A DNA stretch of 64,000 nt from Candidatus Dormiibacterota bacterium (GTDB taxonomy: Bacteria > Chloroflexota > Dormibacteria > Dormibacterales > Dormibacteraceae): assembly GCA_024280995.1 (NCBI GenBank), contig JAMXLM010000011.1, forward strand, positions 1 through 64,000, written 5' to 3'. Made by a program: the position numbers and the translations under genes. Positions 52,777 through 60,035 of the stretch are shown in pieces; position 1 is the first letter of the stretch; each line of letters begins with the position of its first letter. The notes beneath the pieces were generated by a model. It made no database searches and was not told where the DNA came from. It saw nothing but the letters and a program-made list of their open reading frames with translations.

Positions 52777-53712
52777 GTGAACCGAATCCTCCGCTCGGCC
52801 GCGCTCGCGGTGATCGCGCTCCTGCCCGTAACCGCCCTCGCCGCATCGCCGTCGCCTTCGCTCTCGCCCAGCCTCGACAAGGTCCTGCAACCCGCGCCCA
52901 GCGGCTACACCCCGCTCACGGCGACGCTGAACGGCGAGTTCACGGCGCACGACTGGGCGGTCAACGCGTCGGGCGCGAGCCCAACGGAGACCGAGAACAC
53001 GCTCAACACGCTGGGATTCGTCGACGGCTTCGGCAAGGAGTGGAGCTCGACCTCACTGCGACGCGCGCTCATTGAAGCGGTCATGGCGTTCAGCGGCGGG
53101 CGCGGCGCCAAGAACGCGATGACGGCGCTCAAGAAGACCGACACCGCCGACTCCCACTACGTGAAGCCCGACACCATCACCGGCATCGACACCTACTACG
53201 GTGCTCACGTCGCGACAGGCAGCGTTTTCGAGGACGAGTTCGTGTTCGTGAAGGGCAACGACCTCTTCATCGTGATCGTCGCCGGCGTGCAGGACAACGT
53301 GCTGTCCGCCGCGCAGGACCAGACGAAGGCGCAGTTCGACGCAGCGCCCGCGGAGACCATCGCATCGTCGAATTGGCCCGAGAACAAGAGCAGCGCTTCC
53401 TTCCCGATGGCCGCTTTGTTCGGTGGCCTGGTGGTTCTCGTGATAGTCGTCGTCGTCGTCGCGGTCATCGCCTTCGTCGTGCTCCGCGGGAGGCGACCCG
53501 CGCTCGCGCCTGTGGGCACCTACGCCCCGCCGCCGATGTCCGGCGCCGTCCAGATGTCGCCCGACTTCAACTTCTGGTGGGACGGGCAGGGATGGAGAGA
53601 TGCGAACCTCCAGGCTCCGCCGACCGCCCAGCGCTCGACCGATGGCGCACTCTGGTGGGATGGGAGGACGTGGCGGGCGGTTCCGCAGGCGCAGCAGCCG
53701 CCGGCTGGCTGA
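52777..53712 (+). CDS. Tandem paralogue A: secreted/anchored protein with double W-W-D-G tail (311 aa)
   Basis: Function unknown. Signal peptide (about 1-22, ending A-L-A-A), a Ser/Pro linker, an extracytoplasmic domain (about 40-205) with G-F-V-D-G-F-G-K-E-W, A-F-S-G-G-R-G-A-K, F-V-K-G-N-D-L-F-I-V and N-W-P-E-N, one transmembrane helix (about 211-235), then a predicted cytoplasmic tail with two copies of a tryptophan motif: F-W-W-D-G-Q-G-W-R near 265 and L-W-W-D-G-R-T-W-R near 293. Start GTG at 52777. It is the first of three adjacent paralogues that overlap each other. Confidence 0.8.
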   Translation: MNRILRSAALAVIALLPVTALAASPSPSLSPSLDKVLQPAPSGYTPLTATLNGEFTAHDWAVNASGASPTETENTLNTLGFVDGFGKEWSSTSLRRALIEAVMAFSGGRGAKNAMTALKKTDTADSHYVKPDTITGIDTYYGAHVATGSVFEDEFVFVKGNDLFIVIVAGVQDNVLSAAQDQTKAQFDAAPAETIASSNWPENKSSASFPMAALFGGLVVLVIVVVVVAVIAFVVLRGRRPALAPVGTYAPPPMSGAVQMSPDFNFWWDGQGWRDANLQAPPTAQRSTDGALWWDGRTWRAVPQAQQPPAG

Positions 53713-54475
53713 GGCCGCCCTCGCTCTGATCTACACCGGCGTGGTGTTCGCCGCGCCCACCCCAGTGGTCAGCCTCAACAGCATGCTCGCGTCTCCGCCG
53801 ACGTCGGGCTATGTCCCCGACACCGAGTCGAGCGGCACTCCGATAGGCAGCTTCGACGCGTCCGAATACGCGGGCGCGGTGGGCGACGAGTCCACCCTCA
53901 AGGCTCTCAGTCGGGACGGCTTCGCCGGCGGCTTCGGCGCGAGCTGGACCGAGCAGTCGAGCGGGCGTGCGCTGGCCGAGCTGGTGGTGGCCTTTGCCGG
54001 CGGCGATGGTGCGCACAGCTGGCTCGGGACGGCCAGGGCGGCGGCTGAGGCGAGCACCTACTACCAGGGCTCGATCACCGCGTTCGGGGTCGGACCGTAT
54101 TACGGCGTTCGTTACAGCGACCCGAAGGGCCCGAGCTATGCGCAGGTGGTTTCGTTCGTGAAGGGCAACGATTTCTTCACTGTCGGCTTCATCTCCAACG
54201 CCGACGACCTGGGCAACTCGGCCGCGCTCCAGGCGAAGAAGCAGTTCGACTTCGCGCCCGCCGATTCCATCCCGCCATCGCAGTGGCCGGAGAAGCTGCA
54301 GCTGCTTGCGGGCGGGATGGACGCGCTCAAGTTGGGCGCCATCGCCGCGGTCACGCTCGTGGTCCTCGGATTCCTGTTCTCGTTTGCCCTCTTCCTGTAC
54401 GTTCGAAGGAAAGGCTCGGCGGCGGTGGATGCCAAACTCTTGGTGGATGGGAAAGTTCAGCCGCCTGACGGCTAG
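53660..54475 (+). CDS. Tandem paralogue B: anchored protein lacking the W-W-D-G tail (271 aa)
   Basis: Same architecture as its neighbours: a basic N-region (R-F-R-R-R-S-S-R-R), signal helix, extracytoplasmic domain with D-G-F-A-G-G-F-G-A-S-W, F-V-K-G-N-D-F-F-T-V, A-D-D-L-G and Q-W-P-E, and one transmembrane helix (about 222-246). The cytoplasmic tail is only about 20 residues and has no tryptophan motif. The start at 53660 is inferred from the signal peptide; it overlaps paralogue A by 53 bp in another frame, so the true start could be slightly later. Confidence 0.72.
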   Translation: MGGRGGRFRRRSSRRLAEAALALIYTGVVFAAPTPVVSLNSMLASPPTSGYVPDTESSGTPIGSFDASEYAGAVGDESTLKALSRDGFAGGFGASWTEQSSGRALAELVVAFAGGDGAHSWLGTARAAAEASTYYQGSITAFGVGPYYGVRYSDPKGPSYAQVVSFVKGNDFFTVGFISNADDLGNSAALQAKKQFDFAPADSIPPSQWPEKLQLLAGGMDALKLGAIAAVTLVVLGFLFSFALFLYVRRKGSAAVDAKLLVDGKVQPPDG

Positions 54476-55463
54476 CGTGGCCATGATCGTGTCGGCGACG
54501 GTGCTGGTGGCGCCGGGTGTCGCCGCTGCCGAACCATCACCGTCGCCGGCGTTGTCGACGGTCCTCGTGGCGCCCGCGGGTACGTACTTCGAGTCGACGG
54601 ACCCGACGCAGGACGGACCGGTGACGCTGGGCGACTACGCAGGTACTGACTCGCTGGTCCTCGACGAGCTCAAGCGCGACGGATTCCTCCAGGCCTACGA
54701 GCGCACTTGGGTCGACCAGGATCGCAAGCACGTGGTCGTGGAGGAGGTCGTTGCCTTCAGCGGCCACCGAGACGCGGCGAGCTGGCTCAACACGTTCAAG
54801 GGCCTGACGACCTCGCAGTACCAGGTGCGGCCGATCACCGCCAACGGCGTCGACTCCTACTTCGGGAACCACTACGCCGACACGACCACACCCCTGTATT
54901 ACGACCAGGGCGTGTTCATCAAAGGCAACGATTTCTTCGAGGTGGGCGCGATTTCCAAGGCGGACGATCTCGGCGACATCGCGACCGCGCAAGCCAAGCG
55001 CGAGTTCGATGCGGCGCCCGGCTATTCGATCTCGCCGAACCAGTGGCCGGAGAACGCGGGAAAGAGCTCCTTCAACCTTGCCGCCGCCGCCCTGCCTCTT
55101 GCGATCGGAGGGGGCTTCGTGTTCGTGATCCTGATCCTGGTGACGTTGGTGGTCGTCATCTTGCTCACTCGCAGGCGGCAACCTCAAATTGCGCCGTTCG
55201 CGCCGTTTGCGCCGTTCGCGCCGGTTCGCCCGACGACCACGGCGTCCGGCCCACTGATGTCGCAGGACGGCCGGTTCTGGTGGGACGGTCGCGGCTGGCG
55301 CGACGCCACGACTGAGGTACCGCCGGATGCGATGAAATCGTCGGACGGCTTCTACTGGTGGGACAGCCGAACGTGGCGGCCGATGCCGCCGCCGTCGCCG
55401 ACCTCACCCAGCGAGCCCCAACCGCCTCCTGAGCTGCCAGGCCCGCAGACCCCGCCCGGCTGA
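54447..55463 (+). CDS. Tandem paralogue C: secreted/anchored protein with double W-W-D-G tail (338 aa)
   Basis: Third paralogue. Signal peptide (about 4-30, ending V-A-A-A-E-P), Ser/Pro linker, extracytoplasmic domain with D-G-F-L-Q-A-Y-E-R-T-W, A-F-S-G-H-R-D-A-A-S-W, F-I-K-G-N-D-F-F-E-V-G, K-A-D-D-L-G-D and Q-W-P-E-N, a transmembrane helix (about 213-240), an A-P-F-A repeat, then F-W-W-D-G-R-G-W-R (near 275) and Y-W-W-D-S-R-T-W-R (near 303), and a Pro-rich end. Start 54447 is inferred; it overlaps paralogue B by 29 bp. It converges on rmlB, 1 bp between the stops. Confidence 0.77.
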   Translation: MGKFSRLTASVAMIVSATVLVAPGVAAAEPSPSPALSTVLVAPAGTYFESTDPTQDGPVTLGDYAGTDSLVLDELKRDGFLQAYERTWVDQDRKHVVVEEVVAFSGHRDAASWLNTFKGLTTSQYQVRPITANGVDSYFGNHYADTTTPLYYDQGVFIKGNDFFEVGAISKADDLGDIATAQAKREFDAAPGYSISPNQWPENAGKSSFNLAAAALPLAIGGGFVFVILILVTLVVVILLTRRRQPQIAPFAPFAPFAPVRPTTTASGPLMSQDGRFWWDGRGWRDATTEVPPDAMKSSDGFYWWDSRTWRPMPPPSPTSPSEPQPPPELPGPQTPPG

Positions 55464-55464
55464 T

Positions 55465-56475
55465 TTACCTCACCAGCGGCCGGTAGTTGCGCCTGTAGTA
55501 GTCCCAGTACTCGCCTGACTTGAGGGGCCGCCACCAGTCCTGGTGGTCGCGGTACCAGCGCACAGTGGTTTCGAGCCCTTCTGCGAAAGTGACGCGCGGC
55601 TCCCAGCCAAGCGCGGTGATGCGTGAGATGTCGAGCGCGTAGCGGTAGTCGTGGCCCGGCCGGTCGGCGACGAACTCGATCAGGCCGCGAGGCTTGCCCA
55701 TGATGTCCAGCACGGCCTCGGCGACCTGCAGGCCGGTTGTCTCAGCGGCGGTGCCGACGTTGTAGACGCCGCCGGCCGGCGCTTCGAGCAGGACGCGCTC
55801 AATCGCCAGGCAGTGGTCCTCGACGAAGAGGAAGTCGCGCACCGCCGACCCGTCGTTGTAGAGCGGCAGCCGCATGTCGTCGATCGCGTTGGTGATCAGT
55901 ACCGGGATGAGCTTCTCGGGGTACTGGTGCGGTCCGTAGGTGTTCGATCCCCGGGTCACGAGCAGCGGCAGGCCGAAGCTTTCCGCGTACGCCCAGGCGA
56001 TGTGCTCGCCGCCGGCCTTGCTGGCGGAGTACGGGCTGCGCGGTCGAAGCGGGTCGGTCTCGCGCGAACGGCCTTCGCGTACTTCGCCGTAGACCTCGTC
56101 GGTGCTGACCAGCAACAACACCTCGTGCTGATGCTTGCGAGCGGCCTCACACAGGACGGCGGTGCCTCGGACATCCGTTTCGATGAAGGCGTAAGGGTCC
56201 ATGAGGGAGCGGTCGACATGCGTCTCGGCGGCGAAGTTGACGATGGCGTCGCACTCCGCGGCCAGCCGATCGACGAGGCTTGCGTCGCAGACATCGCCCT
56301 CGACGAACCGATAGCCATCGACTCCGGCAAGGTTGTCGCGATTGCCCGCGTACGTCAGCTTGTCGAGAACCGTGACCTCGATCTCCGGATGCGTCCGGCG
56401 AAGAAGGCGCACGAAGTTCGAGCCGATGAACCCCGCGGCGCCCGCGACCAGCAGGCGCCGGAATGAGCGGCTCAC
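55465..56475 (-). CDS. rmlB: dTDP-glucose 4,6-dehydratase (336 aa)
   Basis: Second step of dTDP-deoxysugar synthesis. NAD motif G-A-A-G-F-I-G-S-N (about 13-21), T-H-V-D-R-S near 85, catalytic T-D-E-V-Y-G (about 121-126) and Y-S-A-S-K (Tyr near 149), N-T-Y-G-P-H-Q-Y-P-E-K-L. The GTG start at 56475 overlaps the stop of the rmlC-like gene (GTGA). The open frame upstream of this lies inside that gene. Confidence 0.96.
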   Translation of the reverse strand: MSRSFRRLLVAGAAGFIGSNFVRLLRRTHPEIEVTVLDKLTYAGNRDNLAGVDGYRFVEGDVCDASLVDRLAAECDAIVNFAAETHVDRSLMDPYAFIETDVRGTAVLCEAARKHQHEVLLLVSTDEVYGEVREGRSRETDPLRPRSPYSASKAGGEHIAWAYAESFGLPLLVTRGSNTYGPHQYPEKLIPVLITNAIDDMRLPLYNDGSAVRDFLFVEDHCLAIERVLLEAPAGGVYNVGTAAETTGLQVAEAVLDIMGKPRGLIEFVADRPGHDYRYALDISRITALGWEPRVTFAEGLETTVRWYRDHQDWWRPLKSGEYWDYYRRNYRPLVR

Positions 56476-56921
56476 TTGATGGCCGGGCCTGCCGTCCAGT
56501 CGTAACCGATTGTCGGATCGTCGTGCGGGATGCGTCCCTCGTCCTCGGGGTCGTACACGTTGGACGTGATGTAGAGGAGGTGACTCAGCTCGAGCGCCTT
56601 GCAGCCGTGGGCCACGCCCGGCGGAATCGTCAAGCACGCCGGATGGCCATCGCCCATCAGGAACTCCATCAGCTGTCCCTTCGTGGCCGAGTCGTCTCGC
56701 GTGTCGTAGAGCGCGACCTTCATGGCGCCGATCACATACCACCAGTCGGTCTGCCGTTGGTGGATGTGCCACGCCTTCGTCACGCCCGGGTACATCAGCG
56801 AATGCGACCACTGGCCGAAATGGCCGGAGTGGACGTCCGTCTCGCGCAGGATCTCGCGAAAGAACCCGCGCTCGTCGGAATGCGTGACCAGGTCGGCGAT
56901 GACCACGCCTTCGATGCTCAT
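56472..56921 (-). CDS. RmlC-like dTDP-sugar epimerase family cupin (149 aa)
   Basis: RmlC family (dTDP-4-dehydrorhamnose 3,5-epimerase). R-G-F-F-R-E-I-L near 18, the metal-free cupin core with the catalytic-type His in K-A-W-H-I-H-Q, P-P-G-V-A-H-G-C-K-A, and Y-D-P-E-D-E-G-R-I-P-H-D-D-P. It is about 30 residues shorter than typical RmlC, so it may act as a C3-only epimerase or another isomerase. It overlaps rmlA and rmlB by 4 nt each. No rmlD is present in the window. Confidence 0.85.
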   Translation of the reverse strand: MSIEGVVIADLVTHSDERGFFREILRETDVHSGHFGQWSHSLMYPGVTKAWHIHQRQTDWWYVIGAMKVALYDTRDDSATKGQLMEFLMGDGHPACLTIPPGVAHGCKALELSHLLYITSNVYDPEDEGRIPHDDPTIGYDWTAGPAIK

Positions 56922-57664
56922 CGCTCTGCCTTGCCCCTGCTGGCGCGAACGAAATCGTTGACCGTGTAGTAGGCCTCGATCGATTCGCCCGCGTCGCCCC
57001 AGAAACCGTCGAGCACGTCGTACTCCATCAAGCCGTTGTCCAGGTACCAGTTGTTGACGTCGGTGATCTCGAGCTCGCCGCGCCCCGAGGGCGTCAGCTC
57101 GGGCAGCACTCGCCAGACCGTGTGGTCATAAAAGTAGATGCCGGTGACGGCGTATTCGCTCGGCGGATCATCCGGTTTCTCGACGATGCGCTTGATGCGG
57201 CGGTCGCCGTCGAACTGGGCGACGCCGAGGTGGCGAAGGTGCTCCTGGCTCGCTTCTCGCGCCAGCACGACGCGAGCTCCTTGTTTCTGCCTGCTGAAGG
57301 CTTCGACGCACGGCTTGATCGAGCTCTCGAACACGTTGTCCGCCAGCAGGACCGCGCACTGGTCGCCATCGACGAACTTCTCCGCCAGCGCCAGCGCCTC
57401 CGCGATTCCGCCCGCCTTGTCCTGGTAGGCGTAGGAAAGGCGCTTTATTCCGTACTCGTCGCCGTTGCCGAGCAGACGGAGGAACTCGCCGGCGTGTGTT
57501 CCGCCGGTGACCAACATCAGCTCCCCTATCCCGCCGCCGACCAGGGCCTCGATCGCGTAGCTGATCATCGGCCGGTCGTAGATCGGTAGGAGATGCTTGT
57601 TCGTGATCCGCGTCAGCGGGTGGAGGCGGCTGCCGGTGCCGCCGGCCAGGATGACACCCTTCAT
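56918..57664 (-). CDS. rmlA: Glucose-1-phosphate thymidylyltransferase, short form (248 aa)
   Basis: Makes dTDP-glucose. Signature G-V-I-L-A-G-G-T-G-S-R-L-H-P-L-T at the start, N-K-H-L-L-P-I-Y-D-R-P-M-I, the D-N-V-F-E loop and V-E-K-P-D-D-P-P-S near 150. At 248 aa it is the short RmlA type without the C-terminal allosteric extension (usual about 290 aa). GATAAT ends 7 bp before the ATG, and the promoter region is shared with the divergent gene at 57687. Confidence 0.93.
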   Translation of the reverse strand: MKGVILAGGTGSRLHPLTRITNKHLLPIYDRPMISYAIEALVGGGIGELMLVTGGTHAGEFLRLLGNGDEYGIKRLSYAYQDKAGGIAEALALAEKFVDGDQCAVLLADNVFESSIKPCVEAFSRQKQGARVVLAREASQEHLRHLGVAQFDGDRRIKRIVEKPDDPPSEYAVTGIYFYDHTVWRVLPELTPSGRGELEITDVNNWYLDNGLMEYDVLDGFWGDAGESIEAYYTVNDFVRASRGKAER

Positions 57665-57679
57665 CGTCGGGATTATCGT
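57651..57679. promoter_or_regulatory. Divergent promoter with overlapping -10 boxes (rmlA / 57687)
   Basis: Plus strand: ATGACA (57651-57656), 17 bp, TATCGT (57674-57679), ending 7 bp before ATG 57687. Minus strand: GATAAT (57677-57672), ending 7 bp before ATG 57664. The two -10 boxes overlap by four bases in only 22 bp of intergenic DNA, so both mRNAs would be leaderless and initiation in the two directions should be mutually exclusive. Confidence 0.6.
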
Positions 57680-57686
57680 TCAGCGG

Positions 57687-58016
57687 ATGGGAACTCCCTC
57701 ACCGCCCGGCGCGCCCCGCTCGATGTTCTCGCCCGACGGGCTCTGGTGGTGGGACGGCAAGGAGTGGAAGCCGGCCGTCTCGCCCGACGGCCATTGGCGT
57801 TGGGACGGCACGTCGTGGCAGCCTGCGCAGCCTGGGGCGGCGCGCCGAGGCGGTGGCGGAGCCACGGCCGCTGTGATCATCACGGTCGCGGTTTTTGGAG
57901 GGATCCTCGTCCTGGTGGGGCTCATCACTGTGGTCGTCCTTCTCACGATGGGCAACCAGTTCGCCAACGTCTTCTCGAACGTCGCCGCCGCCCTGGGCTC
58001 GTCACCTAGCCCCTGA
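57687..58016 (+). CDS. Small membrane protein with two W-W-D-G motifs (109 aa)
   Basis: N-terminal half holds two copies of a tryptophan motif: F-S-P-D-G-L-W-W-W-D-G-K-E-W-K-P near 14-29 and V-S-P-D-G-H-W-R-W-D-G-T-S-W-Q-P near 31-46. A Gly/Arg linker, one transmembrane helix (about 62-86) and a short tail follow. The motif matches the N-terminus of the DUF4173 protein and the tails of paralogues A and C. Function unknown. It may be a small docking or sensor protein. Confidence 0.78.
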   Translation: MGTPSPPGAPRSMFSPDGLWWWDGKEWKPAVSPDGHWRWDGTSWQPAQPGAARRGGGGATAAVIITVAVFGGILVLVGLITVVVLLTMGNQFANVFSNVAAALGSSPSP

Positions 58017-58063
58017 CCGTGGCTTAGACCACAAGTCCTTGCGGCATACTGGCGCCTGCAATG

Positions 58064-58257
58064 AGTCTCGCGGTCCCCGGGGTCCTGCGCAGATTCGCGG
58101 CATCGGCGGCCGGAGCCAAGGAAAGGGTGGCGCAAGGAGGAGCGCAGCCGAAGCTGCGTGACGACGAAGCGCCGGGCCCCTTGACGCGGGCTTCAGGGCC
58201 GCAGGCCCCCGGCCGCCTGGGACGCGAAGATGCCAGGAATCTCGGGGCCGCGAGACT
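58064..58257. repeat. Structured interspersed element R5 (upstream of dinB)
   Basis: 194 bp. End arms AGTCTCGCGG (58064-58073) and CCGCGAGACT (58248-58257) are perfect, then CCCCG/CGGGG, TCCTG and TTCGCG segments pair. Core GGCATCGGCGGCCGGAGCC, hairpins CGCAGC/GCTGCG and GGGCC-GCA-GGCCC. It is 4 bp from the dinB GTG. Here the core and the downstream gene are on the same strand, opposite to R1-R4. Confidence 0.88.
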
Positions 58258-58261
58258 CTAA

Positions 58262-59356
58262 GTGGCACGCCCTGAGAACTGGCCGCGAACGATCCTCCAC
58301 GTCGACCTCGACGCCTTCTACACGTCGGTGCACCAGCGTGACGATCCGAAGCTTCGCGGGGTCGCGGTCGCAGTGGCGGGGCGGTCAAGGCGCGCGGTCG
58401 TCATGGGCGCGTCGTACGAGGCGCGGGCGTATGGCGTGCACTCGGCGATGCCGCTTCACGAGGCCCTGCAGCTTTCGCCGCAGCTCACGGTCGTCCCTCC
58501 CGACGGGGCCCGCTACCGCGAGGCCAGCCGCCTGGTCCATCAGATCTTCCGCCGCTTCACGTCGCCCGAGCTGGTCGAGGGGATCGCGCTCGACGAGGCT
58601 TACCTGGACGTGACGGCCCGGACGCGTCACGGCACCTCGACGGCGGAGGACGTCGCCCGCAGGATCAAGTTCCAGATCCACACCGAGGTCGGCCTGACCG
58701 CATCGGTCGGCGCGGCGACCTCGAAGCTCGTGGCCAAGGTCGCCAGCGGCACGAGAAAGCCCGATGGCCTCGTCCTCGTGCCGCCCGGCACCGAGGCCGA
58801 CTTCCTCGCCCCTCTCCCGGTCGGCGTGATCCCGGGCCTCGGGCCGAAGACCGAGGAGCGCCTCCACGCGATGGGGCTGCGCACCGTCGGCGCACTTGCG
58901 GCCTACGAGACACAGAGACTCGTCCAGGCGCTGGGCACCAACGGCGCGGTGCTCCAGCGGCTGGCCCAGGGTCGCGACCGGCAGCCGGTCGATGGCAGCC
59001 GGCCGGCCAAGACGATCTCGGCCGAGACCACCTTCGAGAACGACGTCAGCGATCGCGGGCTGCTCGAAGATGCCCTCCGCGACCTGACCGACCGCGTCAC
59101 CGAGCGCCTGAAGACCGACGGGGTGCGAGCGCGAACGGTCTACGTGAAGCTGAAGCTCCCTGACTTCAGGCTCGTGAGCCGCCAGGTGAGCCGGACGAGC
59201 CCGACCGACGACGTCGAGACGATCTTCCGCGCCGCCCGCTCGGCCCTTGAGAAGTCGCACGTGGAGTCGCGGCCTGTGCGCCTGATCGGGGTGGGGCTGT
59301 CCGGGCTCGAGCACCCTGACTCTGAGGGCCAGCAGCAGCTCGGACTCTTCGACTAG
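58262..59356 (+). CDS. dinB: DNA polymerase IV (364 aa)
   Basis: Y-family translesion polymerase. H-V-D-L-D-A-F-Y-T-S-V (about 14-24) and A-L-D-E-A-Y-L-D-V (about 103-111) hold the catalytic acidic residues; the steric gate region and G-A-S-Y-E-A-R-A-Y-G-V-H-S are normal. Helix-hairpin-helix P-G-L-G-P-K-T (about 197-203), then the little-finger domain, ending in the beta-clamp motif Q-Q-L-G-L-F-D. The start is GTG at 58262, right behind element R5 with no good ribosome-binding site outside it. The last 191 bp overlap the convergent exonuclease frame. Confidence 0.95.
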   Translation: MARPENWPRTILHVDLDAFYTSVHQRDDPKLRGVAVAVAGRSRRAVVMGASYEARAYGVHSAMPLHEALQLSPQLTVVPPDGARYREASRLVHQIFRRFTSPELVEGIALDEAYLDVTARTRHGTSTAEDVARRIKFQIHTEVGLTASVGAATSKLVAKVASGTRKPDGLVLVPPGTEADFLAPLPVGVIPGLGPKTEERLHAMGLRTVGALAAYETQRLVQALGTNGAVLQRLAQGRDRQPVDGSRPAKTISAETTFENDVSDRGLLEDALRDLTDRVTERLKTDGVRARTVYVKLKLPDFRLVSRQVSRTSPTDDVETIFRAARSALEKSHVESRPVRLIGVGLSGLEHPDSEGQQQLGLFD

Positions 59357-60035
59357 CGCCCGGCGTCCGGTCGATGACCGGCCTGGGCAGCGCTTCGATC
59401 ACGTCACCCACCGTCTCCCAGCCGAGGGCTGACCGGGCGCGCGCGATCAGGGCCCGGAAGACCTTTGCCGTCGCGCGTGCATCGTCGAGCGCTGCGTGGG
59501 CGGGAGTGACGTCGACCCCGAGAACCTCCACGAGGTGAGCCAGGCCGGGCGTCTGACCCTTCGGCAGGTCGAGAACCAGGCGCGCGAGCGCCGTCGTGTC
59601 GACGATCGGGTGCTCCAGCGGGCTTTCGAGCCCGCGACCGACGAGCCACGTGTCGAACGCGTCGTGGCTGTGCTCGACGAGGACCGCGGCCTGCGCGAAC
59701 CGCAGGAACGCGCGGCGCGCATCCTTGAACTCCGGTGCTCCGATCAGCATCGAGCGGTCGATGTGATGACGCTTGCGCGCGTAAGGGTTGATCGGCGCGC
59801 GGCAATCGACCAGGGTGTCGAAAAAGGAGAGCGTGCCGTCGAGACGGAACCGCTCGGCGCCGATCTCGAGGACGAGGAACGGAGCATTGCCGGTGGTCTC
59901 GACATCGAGCGCGACGAACTGGGCGTCCACGAGCGGCGTCTTGCGTCCGACCTCGGGGGCATCGACGGCGATCTCCTCCCACGGCACCAGCTCGGATGAG
60001 CCCCGCGGCTTCAGGTAGACGCGCTTGGACTTCAT
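59166..60035 (-). CDS. DEDDh 3'-5' exonuclease, DnaQ-like (289 aa)
   Basis: Exonuclease fold related to the DNA polymerase III epsilon subunit. Exo I F-V-A-L-D-V-E-T-T-G (about 40-49), Exo II region V-E-H-S-H-D-A-F-D (about 117-125), Exo III A-H-A-A-L-D-D-A-R-A-T-A (about 177-188). The domain ends near 210. The remaining R/S/G-rich tail of about 65-80 residues is antisense to dinB and looks like non-coding frame, so the natural stop may have been lost or there may be a frameshift. The ATG at 60035 overlaps the flippase stop (ATGA). Confidence 0.82.
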   Translation of the reverse strand: MKSKRVYLKPRGSSELVPWEEIAVDAPEVGRKTPLVDAQFVALDVETTGNAPFLVLEIGAERFRLDGTLSFFDTLVDCRAPINPYARKRHHIDRSMLIGAPEFKDARRAFLRFAQAAVLVEHSHDAFDTWLVGRGLESPLEHPIVDTTALARLVLDLPKGQTPGLAHLVEVLGVDVTPAHAALDDARATAKVFRALIARARSALGWETVGDVIEALPRPVIDRTPGASRRVRAAAGPQSQGARARTAPPRSGAQAATPRATSQGPSGRRGRSSRRRRSGSSGSPGGSRA

